Positions 26,815-34,637 of a stretch of DNA of 64,000 nucleotides are shown here, in pieces. The translations under genes were made by a program, and so were the position numbers. Location: the NCBI RefSeq assembly GCF_002532045.1, contig NZ_NWTG01000007.1, positions 248,001-312,000 on the forward strand, read 5' to 3'. The stretch comes from Bradyrhizobium sp. C9. Its GTDB lineage: Bacteria; Pseudomonadota; Alphaproteobacteria; Rhizobiales; Xanthobacteraceae. Positions within the stretch are counted from its first letter, which is position 1. Each line of letters starts with the position of its first letter. The notes below the pieces were generated by a model that saw only the letters and a program-made list of their open reading frames with translations, was not told where the DNA came from and did not search any database.

Positions 26815-29154
26815 GTGGCAAAGATCCATCATCAGATTGCGCAGGAGCTGGGAGTTCGTGACGAGCAGGTCGAGGCGGCGGTGACGCTGCTGGACGGCGG
26901 CGCTACCGTGCCGTTCATCGCGCGGTACCGCAAGGAGCTCACCGGCGCGCTGGATGACGCCCAACTGCGCAGGCTGGAAGAGCGGCTGACATATTTGCGC
27001 GAGCTCGAGGAGCGCCGCACCGCGGTGCTCAGTTCGATTCGCGAACAGGGCAAGCTCGACGCCGCGCTCGAAGCCCAGATCATGGCCGCCGACAGCAAGG
27101 GCCGCCTGGAAGACATCTACTTGCCGTACAAGCCCAAGCGTCGCACCAAGGCCGAGATCGCCAAGGAGGCCGGGCTCGAGCCGCTCGCCGATCAGTTGTT
27201 GACGCAGCCGCAGAACGATCCGAACGAGGCCGCTGCTCCCTTCGTCAATGCCGAGAAGCAGGTTGCCGACGTCGCCGCCGCGCTGGACGGCGCGCGCGCG
27301 ATCCTGGTCGAGCGCTTCGCCGAGGATGCCGACCTGATCGGCGCGCTGCGCGAGGAGATGTGGTCGAACGGCATTATGGCCTCGACCGTCCGCACCGGCA
27401 AGAAGACCGAGGGCGAGAAGTTCAAGGACTATTTCGATTTCTCCGAGCCGCTGCCGAAGCTGCCGTCGCACCGCATCCTGGCGCTGTTCCGCGGCGAGAA
27501 GGAGGAGATCCTCGACCTCGCGATCAAGCCGGAAGCCGAGGCGCCGGCGGCCGGCGTGCCCGGTCTCTACGAGCTCCGGATCATGAACCGCTTTGCGATC
27601 TCGAGCCAGGGCCGCAAGGGCGACAAGTGGCTGACGGAGACGGTGCGCTGGGCCTGGCGCACCAAGATCCAGATCCATCTCAACATCGACCTGCGGATGC
27701 GGTTGTGGACCGCGGCCGAGACCGAGGCGGTGCGGGTATTCGCTTCAAACTTGCGCGACCTGCTGCTGGCGGCACCGGCCGGCCCGCGCGCCACCATGGG
27801 GCTCGACCCCGGCTATCGCACCGGCGTCAAGGTCGCGGTGATCGATGCCACCGGCAAGGTGGTGGCGCATACGGCAATCTTTCCGCACGAGCCGCAGCGG
27901 CGCTGGGATGAGGCGCTGGCCATTCTCGGCAAGCTCGCGATCGAGCATGGTGTCGAGCTGATTGCGATCGGCAACGGCACCGCCTCGCGCGAGACCGACA
28001 AGCTCGCCGCCGAGCTCGTGAAGCGGTTGCCCGAGCGTAAGATGACCAAGATCGTGGTCTCCGAAGCCGGCGCGTCGGTCTACTCGGCTTCCGCCTTCGC
28101 TTCGAGCGAATTGCCCGACCTCGACGTCACCATTCGCGGCGCGGTCTCGATCGCGCGGCGCCTGCAGGATCCGTTGGCCGAACTCGTCAAGATCGAACCG
28201 AAGGCGATCGGCGTCGGCCAATACCAGCACGATCTCGGCGAGGCCAAGCTCGCGCGCTCGCTCGATGCCGTGGTGGAAGACTGCGTGAACGCGGTCGGCG
28301 TCGATGCCAATACCGCCTCGGTGCCGCTGCTTTCGCGGGTGTCGGGCATCGGGCAGGGGCTGGCGCAGAGCATCGTGCAGCATCGCGACGCCAACGGCCC
28401 GTTCAAGTCGCGCAAGGCGCTCAAGGAGGTGCCGCGGCTCGGGCCGAAGGCGTTCGAGCAGTGCGCCGGCTTCCTGCGCATCAGCAATGGCGAGGATCCG
28501 CTCGATTCGTCCGGGGTGCATCCGGAGGCCTATCCGGTGGTGCGTCGTATCCTCGAAGCGACCAAGAGCGACATCAAGGCGCTGATCGGCAACGCCGACG
28601 TGGTGCGCGGGCTCAGGCCACAATCCTTCGTCGACGACACGTTCGGTCTGCCGACCGTCACTGACATTCTGCGCGAACTGGAGAAGCCCGGCCGTGATCC
28701 GCGTCCGGCGTTCAAGGCGGCGGTGTTCAAGGACGGCGTCGAGGAAGTCAAGGACCTCAAGCAGGGCATGATCCTCGAGGGCACCGTGACCAACGTCGCC
28801 GCCTTCGGTGCCTTCGTCGATATCGGCGTGCACCAGGATGGCCTGGTGCACATCTCGGCGATGTCGCGGAATTTCATCAAGGACCCGCGCGAGGTGGTGA
28901 AGCCGGGCGACATCGTCAAGGTCAAGGTGCTGGACGTCGAGGTCGCGCGCAAGCGCATTGCGCTGACCTTGCGGCTCGACGACGAGGTCGGGCCGAAGAA
29001 GGACAATGCGGGACCGTCACGCGATTTCTCGCGCGGCTCGGCGAAGATGACGTCGTCGGCTCCGCGCAAGCCGCAGGAGCAGTCCGGCGGCGGCGCGCTC
29101 GCCGAGGCGCTACGCCGTGCGGCCGAGAAGAGCGGGCGCGGCAAGCCGACCTAG
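26815..29154 (+). CDS. tex: Tex-family RNA-binding transcription accessory protein
   Basis: 779 residues, the normal length for Tex. Regions in order: N-terminal helical domain (IAQELGVRDEQVEAAVTLLD), GATVPFIARYRKELTGALDD, YqgF-like RNase H fold (GLDPGYRTGVKVAVIDATGK, about residues 330-349), helix-hairpin-helix (SRVSGIGQGLAQSIVQHRDA and KEVPRLGPKAFEQCAGFLRI), and S1 domain (QGMILEGTVTNVAAFGAFVD, about 645-715). A Lys/Ser/Gly-rich tail follows. GTG at 26815 follows GAGAGAGACAGG. Tex is a conserved nucleic-acid-binding protein in transcription and RNA turnover; it is a housekeeping gene here. Confidence 0.95.
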   Translation: MAKIHHQIAQELGVRDEQVEAAVTLLDGGATVPFIARYRKELTGALDDAQLRRLEERLTYLRELEERRTAVLSSIREQGKLDAALEAQIMAADSKGRLEDIYLPYKPKRRTKAEIAKEAGLEPLADQLLTQPQNDPNEAAAPFVNAEKQVADVAAALDGARAILVERFAEDADLIGALREEMWSNGIMASTVRTGKKTEGEKFKDYFDFSEPLPKLPSHRILALFRGEKEEILDLAIKPEAEAPAAGVPGLYELRIMNRFAISSQGRKGDKWLTETVRWAWRTKIQIHLNIDLRMRLWTAAETEAVRVFASNLRDLLLAAPAGPRATMGLDPGYRTGVKVAVIDATGKVVAHTAIFPHEPQRRWDEALAILGKLAIEHGVELIAIGNGTASRETDKLAAELVKRLPERKMTKIVVSEAGASVYSASAFASSELPDLDVTIRGAVSIARRLQDPLAELVKIEPKAIGVGQYQHDLGEAKLARSLDAVVEDCVNAVGVDANTASVPLLSRVSGIGQGLAQSIVQHRDANGPFKSRKALKEVPRLGPKAFEQCAGFLRISNGEDPLDSSGVHPEAYPVVRRILEATKSDIKALIGNADVVRGLRPQSFVDDTFGLPTVTDILRELEKPGRDPRPAFKAAVFKDGVEEVKDLKQGMILEGTVTNVAAFGAFVDIGVHQDGLVHISAMSRNFIKDPREVVKPGDIVKVKVLDVEVARKRIALTLRLDDEVGPKKDNAGPSRDFSRGSAKMTSSAPRKPQEQSGGGALAEALRRAAEKSGRGKPT

Positions 29155-29163
29155 GCAGCGGTC

Positions 29164-29200
29164 AAGAGGCGGCGAGCCGAGCTCGCCGCCTCTTCATTTT
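29164..29200. terminator. Strong bidirectional terminator between tex and catalase gene
   Basis: AAGAGGCGGCGAGC (29164-29177) and GCTCGCCGCCTCTT (29181-29194) form a perfect 14-bp stem with a 3-nt CGA loop, followed on the plus strand by CATTTT. It lies 10 bp after the tex stop and just beyond the catalase stop on the other strand, so it can serve both convergent genes. Confidence 0.85.
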
Positions 29201-29203
29201 CCC

Positions 29204-30667
29204 CTAAAGCTTGCTGTCGGCAAACCGCGCGAGCGCATCCGCGACGCCCTTGCCGTAGGCCGGATCGGCCTTGCTGCAATTCGCAACATGCCGTTCCTGG
29301 ATGTGCTTCGACGCCTGGCCAGCCTGGCGGGCGGTGTTGTCGAACAGCGCCTGCTTTTGCGCGGCATTCATCTTGCGGAACAGATCGCCCGGCTGCTGCC
29401 AGTGGTCGTCATCCACGCGGTGATCCCAATGCGCGGCCGCGCCCGAGATCTCGAGCGGCGGCTCGTTCAGCTGCGGCTGGTCGGTCCACTCGCCGTGGCT
29501 GTTCGGCCAATAGGTCAGCGTGGCGCCCAGATTGCCGTCGGTGCGCATCGCACCGTCGCGGTGATAGCTGTGGAACGGGCATTTCGGCGCGTTGACCGGG
29601 ATCTGGTGGTGGTTGGCGCCGAGCCGGTAGCGCTGTGCGTCGCCGTAGGAGAACAGGCGGGCCTGTAGCATCTTGTCCGGCGAATAGCCGATGCCGGGCA
29701 CGACATTGGCCGGTGTGAATGCCGACTGCTCGACCTCGGCGAAGAAGTTCTCCGGGTTGCGGTTGAGCTCGAAGTGACCGACCTCGATCAGGGGATAATC
29801 CGACTTCGGCCACACCTTGGTCAGATCGAACGGATTGAACGAGAATGCCCTTGCCTGCGCATCGGTCATCACCTGGACGAACAACGTCCAGCGCGGGAAA
29901 TCGCCGCGCTCGATGCTGTTGAACAGATCGCGCTGGTGGCTCTCGCGGTCCTTGCCGACTAGTGCTTCGGCCTCGGCGTCGGTCAGGTTCTGGACACCCT
30001 GCCGGGTGCGGAAATGGAATTTCACCCAGACGCGCTCGTTGTTGGCGTTGATCATGCTGTAGGTGTGGCTGCCGAAGCCGTGCTGGTGACGGAAGCTCTT
30101 CGGAATGCCGCGCTCGCTCATGACGATGGTGACCTGGTGCAGCGCTTCCGGCAGCAGCGTCCAGAAGTCCCAGTTCATGTCGGGGTCGCGTACGCCCGTG
30201 CGCGGATGGCGCTTGATCGCGTGGTTGAGGTCGATGAAACGCAGCGGATCGCGGAAGAAGAACACCGGCGTGTTGTTGCCCACCACGTCCCAATTGCCTT
30301 CGTCGGTGTAGAATTTCAGCGCAAAGCCGCGGAGGTCGCGCTCAGCGTCCGCCGCACCGCGCTCGCCGGCAACGGTCGAGAACCGCGCGAACATCGGCGT
30401 CTGCTTGCCGATCTGCGAGAAGATGCTGGCCTTGGTATAGCGCGTGATGTCGTGAGTAACGGTGAAGGTGCCGTGCGCGCCGGCGCCCTTGGCGTGCATC
30501 CGGCGCTCCGGGATCACTTCGCGGTGAAAGTGCGCCAGCTTCTCGATCAGCCAGACATCCTGCAAAAGCGCCGGCCCGCGTGGACCCGCCGTCATGATGT
30601 TCACATTGTCGGCAACGGGTGCGCCGGAGGCGTGGGTCAGAAACGGTCTCTTGATCTCGTCGCTCAT
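29204..30667 (-). CDS. katA: Haem catalase (small-subunit, clade 3 type)
   Basis: 487 residues, typical of small-subunit catalases that disproportionate H2O2. Active-site histidine in AKGAGAHGTFTVTHD (about residue 56), RFSTVAGERGAADAERDLRG (signature), active Asn in GNWDVVGNNTPVFFFRD, and proximal haem Tyr in RLFSYGDAQRYRLGANHHQI. AAGGAGC sets the ATG at 30667; the longer upstream frame is rejected. The gene ends at the strong terminator shared with tex. The symbol katA is by similarity to single-domain catalases. Confidence 0.95.
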   Translation of the reverse strand: MSDEIKRPFLTHASGAPVADNVNIMTAGPRGPALLQDVWLIEKLAHFHREVIPERRMHAKGAGAHGTFTVTHDITRYTKASIFSQIGKQTPMFARFSTVAGERGAADAERDLRGFALKFYTDEGNWDVVGNNTPVFFFRDPLRFIDLNHAIKRHPRTGVRDPDMNWDFWTLLPEALHQVTIVMSERGIPKSFRHQHGFGSHTYSMINANNERVWVKFHFRTRQGVQNLTDAEAEALVGKDRESHQRDLFNSIERGDFPRWTLFVQVMTDAQARAFSFNPFDLTKVWPKSDYPLIEVGHFELNRNPENFFAEVEQSAFTPANVVPGIGYSPDKMLQARLFSYGDAQRYRLGANHHQIPVNAPKCPFHSYHRDGAMRTDGNLGATLTYWPNSHGEWTDQPQLNEPPLEISGAAAHWDHRVDDDHWQQPGDLFRKMNAAQKQALFDNTARQAGQASKHIQERHVANCSKADPAYGKGVADALARFADSKL

Positions 30668-31099
30668 CGAAAGCTCCTTGCTGAAGGTCAGCACCCGTCG
30701 TCCCGGCGCCGAGAGGAGCCGGGTGAAGGACGGTTGCATCGCGGATGGGTTACGGCGCCGCGACGAGGAGACCCGGTGATCGACAAATTGTGAACCGGAT
30801 CTGCGATCCCGCCGCGACGAAGTCGCTTCTTGGATGGGCGCAGGATTAAGAAACCCGTCGGATCAATTCAACGCGCGGCACCCGCTGATTCCAGCCAAAT
30901 GTCCGTCGATCCCGGCCAACGCCGTCGCGGCGTTCTATCCGGTCGTTTGCTGCGCGCGCCGGCGCGTTCGCCAATCCTAAATCCGGCGTCAGAATCTGGC
31001 GCATTTGTCAGTTGAAGTCGGCCTCACGCTTGCGTCTTCTGATCATGCTCTGCATGCGGCGACACGAGGTTCGCCGCGGTCCCAATCAGGGAGGATTTC
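30668..31099. other. Intergenic region between catalase and glycine-rich protein genes
   Basis: 432 bp upstream of two divergent genes. No convincing ORF. A compact hairpin AACGCCG-TCG-CGGCGTT is at 30918-30934 and a GC alternation (GCGCGCGCCGGCGCG) lies near 30952-30966. No recognisable OxyR or other oxidative-stress site could be assigned by eye. Confidence 0.55.
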
Positions 31100-31609
31100 A
31101 TGACGAACAGGCTCTTCACGGTTCTCACGGCGGCGACGTTCGCTGTCAGCGTTGCGCTTGCACCCGTAGCCTTCGCCAGAGGTGGCGGCGGTGGCGGTGG
31201 TGGACACGGCGGCGGCGGCGGCCATGGCGGCGGTTTTGGTGCTGCCATGGGCGGCGGCATGCACGGTGGCGGTTTCGGTGGCGGGATGCATGGCGGTGGT
31301 TTCGGCGGCGGGATGCGCGGTGGAGGTATGGCATTCGCCGCCATGGGCGGCGGCGGACACTTTGTCGGTGGGCATTTTGGCGGCGCGCGCTTTGCAGGTG
31401 CACCGGCATTCGGCCCGCGGTTTGCCGGCGCCGGATTCCATGGCTCGCGCTTCTTCCATCATGGCGGTTTCTTCCACCACCACCGCTTCCATCGCTTCGC
31501 CTTCTTCGGCGGGCCCGCCATCTATGCCGATTACTATGACGGCTGCTACCGCAGGGTATGGACGTCTTACGGGCTGCAATGGGTCAATGTGTGCGGGGAC
31601 TATTGGTGA
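31100..31609 (+). CDS. Glycine-rich secreted protein
   Basis: 169 residues. A signal peptide (FTVLTAATFAVSVALAPVAF, cleaved after FA) is followed by about 90 residues of Gly-rich sequence (units such as GGGMHGGGFG) with interspersed His and Met. A Phe/His/Gly-rich segment follows (FHGSRFFHHGGFFHHHRFHR), then a conserved-looking C-terminus (YYDGCYRRVWTSYGLQWVNV, CGDYW). Similar short proteins with a Cys-containing tail are common in rhizobia; function unknown, possibly cell surface or metal binding. GGGAGGA precedes the ATG. Confidence 0.75.
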   Translation: MTNRLFTVLTAATFAVSVALAPVAFARGGGGGGGGHGGGGGHGGGFGAAMGGGMHGGGFGGGMHGGGFGGGMRGGGMAFAAMGGGGHFVGGHFGGARFAGAPAFGPRFAGAGFHGSRFFHHGGFFHHHRFHRFAFFGGPAIYADYYDGCYRRVWTSYGLQWVNVCGDYW

Positions 31610-31701
31610 TCGCCCAACGAACCGCACCGTTGTCGCGGTCGTCGCCAGGCGTTCCATCCAGCCCCGGAATGGGATAGTCTGGCGGCGACCGTTGCGGGGC
31701 G

Positions 31702-31748
31702 CTCGGAGAGTTTGAGAACTCGGGGAGTTCAGGACAACTCGGAGAGTT
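31702..31748 (+). promoter_or_regulatory. Three AACTC-N3-GAGTT-like repeats overlapping the response-regulator ribosome site
   Basis: CTCGGAGAGTT (31702-31712), CTCGGGGAGTT (31719-31729) and CTCGGAGAGTT (31738-31748) are direct repeats at 17- and 19-bp steps. The second and third are perfect palindromes AACTC-GGR-GAGTT. The GGAGAG of the last copy is the best Shine-Dalgarno candidate for the ATG at 31756, so protein binding here would also affect the leader. Confidence 0.55.
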
Positions 31749-31755
31749 CAAGGAC

Positions 31756-32448
31756 ATGACCGGAGCTCACCGCCGCATTCTCGTCGTCGAGGACGATCCG
31801 GAAACCGCGGGTCAACTCGTCGAGGAACTCACCACCAGCGGCTATGATGTGGATCTGGCAGCGAATGGCCGCGAGGCGCTGAGCCAGGGGGCGGCCCGCG
31901 ATTATGCCGTGATCACGATTGATCGCATGCTGCCCGACATCGACGGCATCACGGTGATGCGTCAGATGCGCGACGACGGCATCGCGGTTCCGTTTCTCAT
32001 CATCAGCGCGCTCGGCGAGGTCGATGACCGCGTGCGTGGCTTGCGCGCCGGCGGCGACGATTATCTGGTCAAGCCGTTTTCCTTTGTCGAGCTGCTGGCG
32101 CGGCTGGAGGCGCTCGGCCGCCGCAGCGAGACCGTCGCCAAGGAGACCATCCTGCGGGTCGGCGATCTCGCGGTCGATCTGATCGCGCGGACGGCGAGCC
32201 GCCGCGGCCGCAAGATCCCGCTGCTGCCCAAGGAATTTCAGCTGCTCGAATATCTCGCGCGCAACGAAGGCCGTGTGGTGTCGCGCGCCATGCTGCTGCA
32301 GCACGTCTGGGATCTGCACTTCGATCCCTCGACCAACATCATCGACGTCTATGTCGGCCGGGTGCGCCGCAAGGTCGACGACCAGCAAGCCTATCCGCTG
32401 ATCCACACGATCCGCGGCATCGGGTACTGCCTCCGTGCTCCTGGCTAA
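31756..32448 (+). CDS. OmpR-family response regulator
   Basis: 230 residues. Receiver domain (1-120): ILVVEDDPETAGQLVEELTT, phosphoacceptor Asp in DYAVITIDRMLPDIDGITVM, conserved Lys in GDDYLVKPFSFVELLARLEA. The C-terminal winged helix (about 130-228) contains LLPKEFQLLEYLARNEGRVV, then STNIIDVYVGRVRRKVDDQQ. It overlaps the kinase gene by 14 bp. The repeated palindromes just upstream suggest autoregulation. Confidence 0.93.
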   Translation: MTGAHRRILVVEDDPETAGQLVEELTTSGYDVDLAANGREALSQGAARDYAVITIDRMLPDIDGITVMRQMRDDGIAVPFLIISALGEVDDRVRGLRAGGDDYLVKPFSFVELLARLEALGRRSETVAKETILRVGDLAVDLIARTASRRGRKIPLLPKEFQLLEYLARNEGRVVSRAMLLQHVWDLHFDPSTNIIDVYVGRVRRKVDDQQAYPLIHTIRGIGYCLRAPG

Positions 32449-33808
32449 AACCCTCAGATCGTCGACGTTTCGCCTGGCGTTGATCGCCATCGGTACGTTC
32501 GGCCTCATGGTGTCCGTGATCTTCGCCTATGTCTACTGGTCGACGCTGTCCTATGTGCGCGACAGGTCCGACCGCGCCATCATGACCGAGCAGGCAAGCC
32601 TCGATGATGCCTATGCGCGGTCCGGCCGCGATGGCCTGACTGCATTGATTGCGCAACGGATCGCGAACAAGGGTTTTGCCGATCAGGTCTATCTGCTGGT
32701 CGGCCCCGGCGCCGCGGTGCTTGCGGGAAATCTCACGCAATGGCCAGCGGACACCGTTGGGGACGGCTGGACGGAGTTTCGAACCTCGCTGCCTGCGCTG
32801 CCTTCAGGAACTGCGCTCGTGCGCGCCGTGGCGAAGACCTTGCCGGGCGGTGATCGGTTGCTGGTCGGCCGCGACATCAGCGATCTCGACGGCTTCATGG
32901 CGCAGATCAGGGCCGCGGGCATCGCGGTCGTCGTGCTGATCATCGGCCTTGCGGCGGCCGCCAGCATCGGGGTCACGCGGCGAACGGTCGGCCGGATCGA
33001 GTCGATCAATGCGACCAGTCGCGCCATCATGCTCTCCGGCCTCGACCAGCGCATCCCGCTCCACGGCAGTCATGACGAATGGGATCGGGTCGCCGAGAAC
33101 CTCAATCTGATGCTGGATCGGATCCAGACCCTGATGGGCGACGTCAAGCAGGTCAGCGAGAATATCGCCCACGACCTGCGCACGCCGCTGACCCGGATGC
33201 GCGGCCGGCTCGAGAAGGCCTATCACGCCCCGCGCAACGGCGAGGGCGATGCGGCGCTGATCGGCGACACCATCGCCGATCTCGATGCGGTGCTCGGGAT
33301 GTTCGCATCGATCACGCGGATTTCCGAGATCGAGACGCGAGCCCGCAAGGGCGCATTCCGCACCGTCAATCTGGTCGAGATCGCAGGCGAGGTGGTCGAG
33401 CTCTACGATGCTGCCGCCGAAGAGGTCACCACCCATCTCGATCTTGCCGGCGATCCGGCGGTGCTGGTCACCGGCGATCGCGACCTCCTGTTCGACGCCA
33501 TCGCCAACCTCGTCGACAATGCCATCAAGCATGGCCGTCCGGGCGGACGGGTGACCGTGACCTGCGACAACGACGAGGGCGGGCCGGTGATTTCGGTCGC
33601 CGATGACGGCCCCGGTATTCCGGCCGAGCAGCACGATCGCGTCTTCAAGCGCTTCTACCGGCTCGAGCAGAGCCGCTACACGCCGGGCAATGGCCTCGGC
33701 CTCAGCCTGGTCGCGGCGGTCGCGAGCCTGCATGGCGCGCGCATCGAATTGCGCGACAACGCGCCGGGACTGTTGTGCAGGCTCGTGTTTCCGCCGACGG
33801 AATCGTAG
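32435..33808 (+). CDS. Membrane sensor histidine kinase
   Basis: 457 residues from a GTG at 32435. Two membrane segments (about 13-33, LALIAIGTFGLMVSVIFAYV; and about 160-182, GIAVVVLIIGLAAAASIGVT) enclose a periplasmic sensor of about 125 residues. HAMP follows (about 183-235), then HisKA with the H-box SENIAHDLRTPLTRMRGRLE, and the HATPase domain with N-box DAIANLVDNAIKHGRPG, G1 DDGPGIP and G2 GNGLGLSLVAAVASLHG. It pairs with the preceding response regulator. The stimulus is unknown. Confidence 0.93.
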   Translation: MLLAKTLRSSTFRLALIAIGTFGLMVSVIFAYVYWSTLSYVRDRSDRAIMTEQASLDDAYARSGRDGLTALIAQRIANKGFADQVYLLVGPGAAVLAGNLTQWPADTVGDGWTEFRTSLPALPSGTALVRAVAKTLPGGDRLLVGRDISDLDGFMAQIRAAGIAVVVLIIGLAAAASIGVTRRTVGRIESINATSRAIMLSGLDQRIPLHGSHDEWDRVAENLNLMLDRIQTLMGDVKQVSENIAHDLRTPLTRMRGRLEKAYHAPRNGEGDAALIGDTIADLDAVLGMFASITRISEIETRARKGAFRTVNLVEIAGEVVELYDAAAEEVTTHLDLAGDPAVLVTGDRDLLFDAIANLVDNAIKHGRPGGRVTVTCDNDEGGPVISVADDGPGIPAEQHDRVFKRFYRLEQSRYTPGNGLGLSLVAAVASLHGARIELRDNAPGLLCRLVFPPTES

Positions 33809-33863
33809 CATAGGTTGGTGCTGTCGCGAGACGTATGGCTCATAACTCCGTCCACACGCTCGC

Positions 33864-33985
33864 CGTCGTCCTGGCGAAGGCCAGGACCCATTACCCCAAA
33901 TGACAATTGTTGTGCAGCGCTGGAGCCACATCTCGTTCACAATCAAATGCGGTGGTTATGGGTCCTGGCCTTCGCCAGGACGACG
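33864..33985. repeat. Pair of inverted REP-like elements (BIME-like unit)
   Basis: A 32-bp arm at 33864-33895 is repeated as its reverse complement at 33954-33985 with one mismatch, separated by 58 bp. Each arm contains the inner palindrome CCTGGCGAAGGCCAGG. The unit sits between convergent kinase and reductase genes, where such extragenic palindromes usually accumulate. Confidence 0.8.
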
Positions 33986-34001
33986 ATACGGTGAGAGCAG
34001 G

Positions 34002-34628
34002 TCAAAACCGCGCCGCCATCTCCGCGAGTCTCCGATGCGCAGCATCGCGGGCTGCGTGGATCGGCTCCATCGGCCCGGTGGTCGGACCGATCGGCACGAA
34101 GCGGACGTCGCTGATACCGATGAAGCGCAGCACCTCGCGCAGATAGGGCGTGGCCATGTCAATGCGGCCGCGGTTCATGCCGGTCACGAAGTCGCTGCCG
34201 CTGGCGATGATCGCGACCGTCGGGCGGTCCTTGAGCAGCGGCAGATAGCCTTGCGCCGGGTCGAAGCGGAAGGTCAGTCCGGGCTGGATGATGACGTCGA
34301 GCCACTGCTTGAGCTTGTAGGGAATCGAGAAATTCCACATCGGCGTCGAGATCAGCACGCGATCGGCCAGCGACAGCCGCAGCGCCAGGCGCTCGGCGAC
34401 GGCGAAGGCGTCGTGCTGCGAGTTGGTGAAGGTCTTGCCGCCGATCCGGGCGTATTTCGCCTCGAGCAGATAACCCTCGAACTCCGGCAACGGCTCGCGC
34501 CAGAGGTTCATGGCGTCGATCTCCCAGTCCGGCCGCATCTCGCGGAAGCGATCGAGAAAGACGCGCGCGCCGGCTGCCGATTCCGAATCGGCGCGGGGAG
34601 AGCAGCTAAGATGCAGCAGCTTCGGCAC
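34002..34628 (-). CDS. FMN-dependent NADH-azoreductase / quinone reductase family protein
   Basis: 208 residues of the flavodoxin-like AzoR/NQO type. The phosphate-binding loop LHLSCSPRADSESAAGAR is at the N-terminus. FMN-contacting STPMWNFSIPYKLKQWLDVI (about residues 94-113) and the GSDFVTGMNRGRIDMATPYL loop follow the family. It is the last gene of the long minus-strand cluster, 9 bp after the SMP-30/isochorismatase fusion. It could reduce a quinone or azo intermediate of the pathway; that role is inferred. Confidence 0.88.
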   Translation of the reverse strand: MPKLLHLSCSPRADSESAAGARVFLDRFREMRPDWEIDAMNLWREPLPEFEGYLLEAKYARIGGKTFTNSQHDAFAVAERLALRLSLADRVLISTPMWNFSIPYKLKQWLDVIIQPGLTFRFDPAQGYLPLLKDRPTVAIIASGSDFVTGMNRGRIDMATPYLREVLRFIGISDVRFVPIGPTTGPMEPIHAARDAAHRRLAEMAARF

Positions 34629-34637
34629 TGCGCCTCC

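Noticed and set aside
30668..30739. Upstream extension of the catalase gene by 24 codons
   Set aside because: AAGGAGC sits at the right distance from the ATG at 30667, and catalases of this clade start there.
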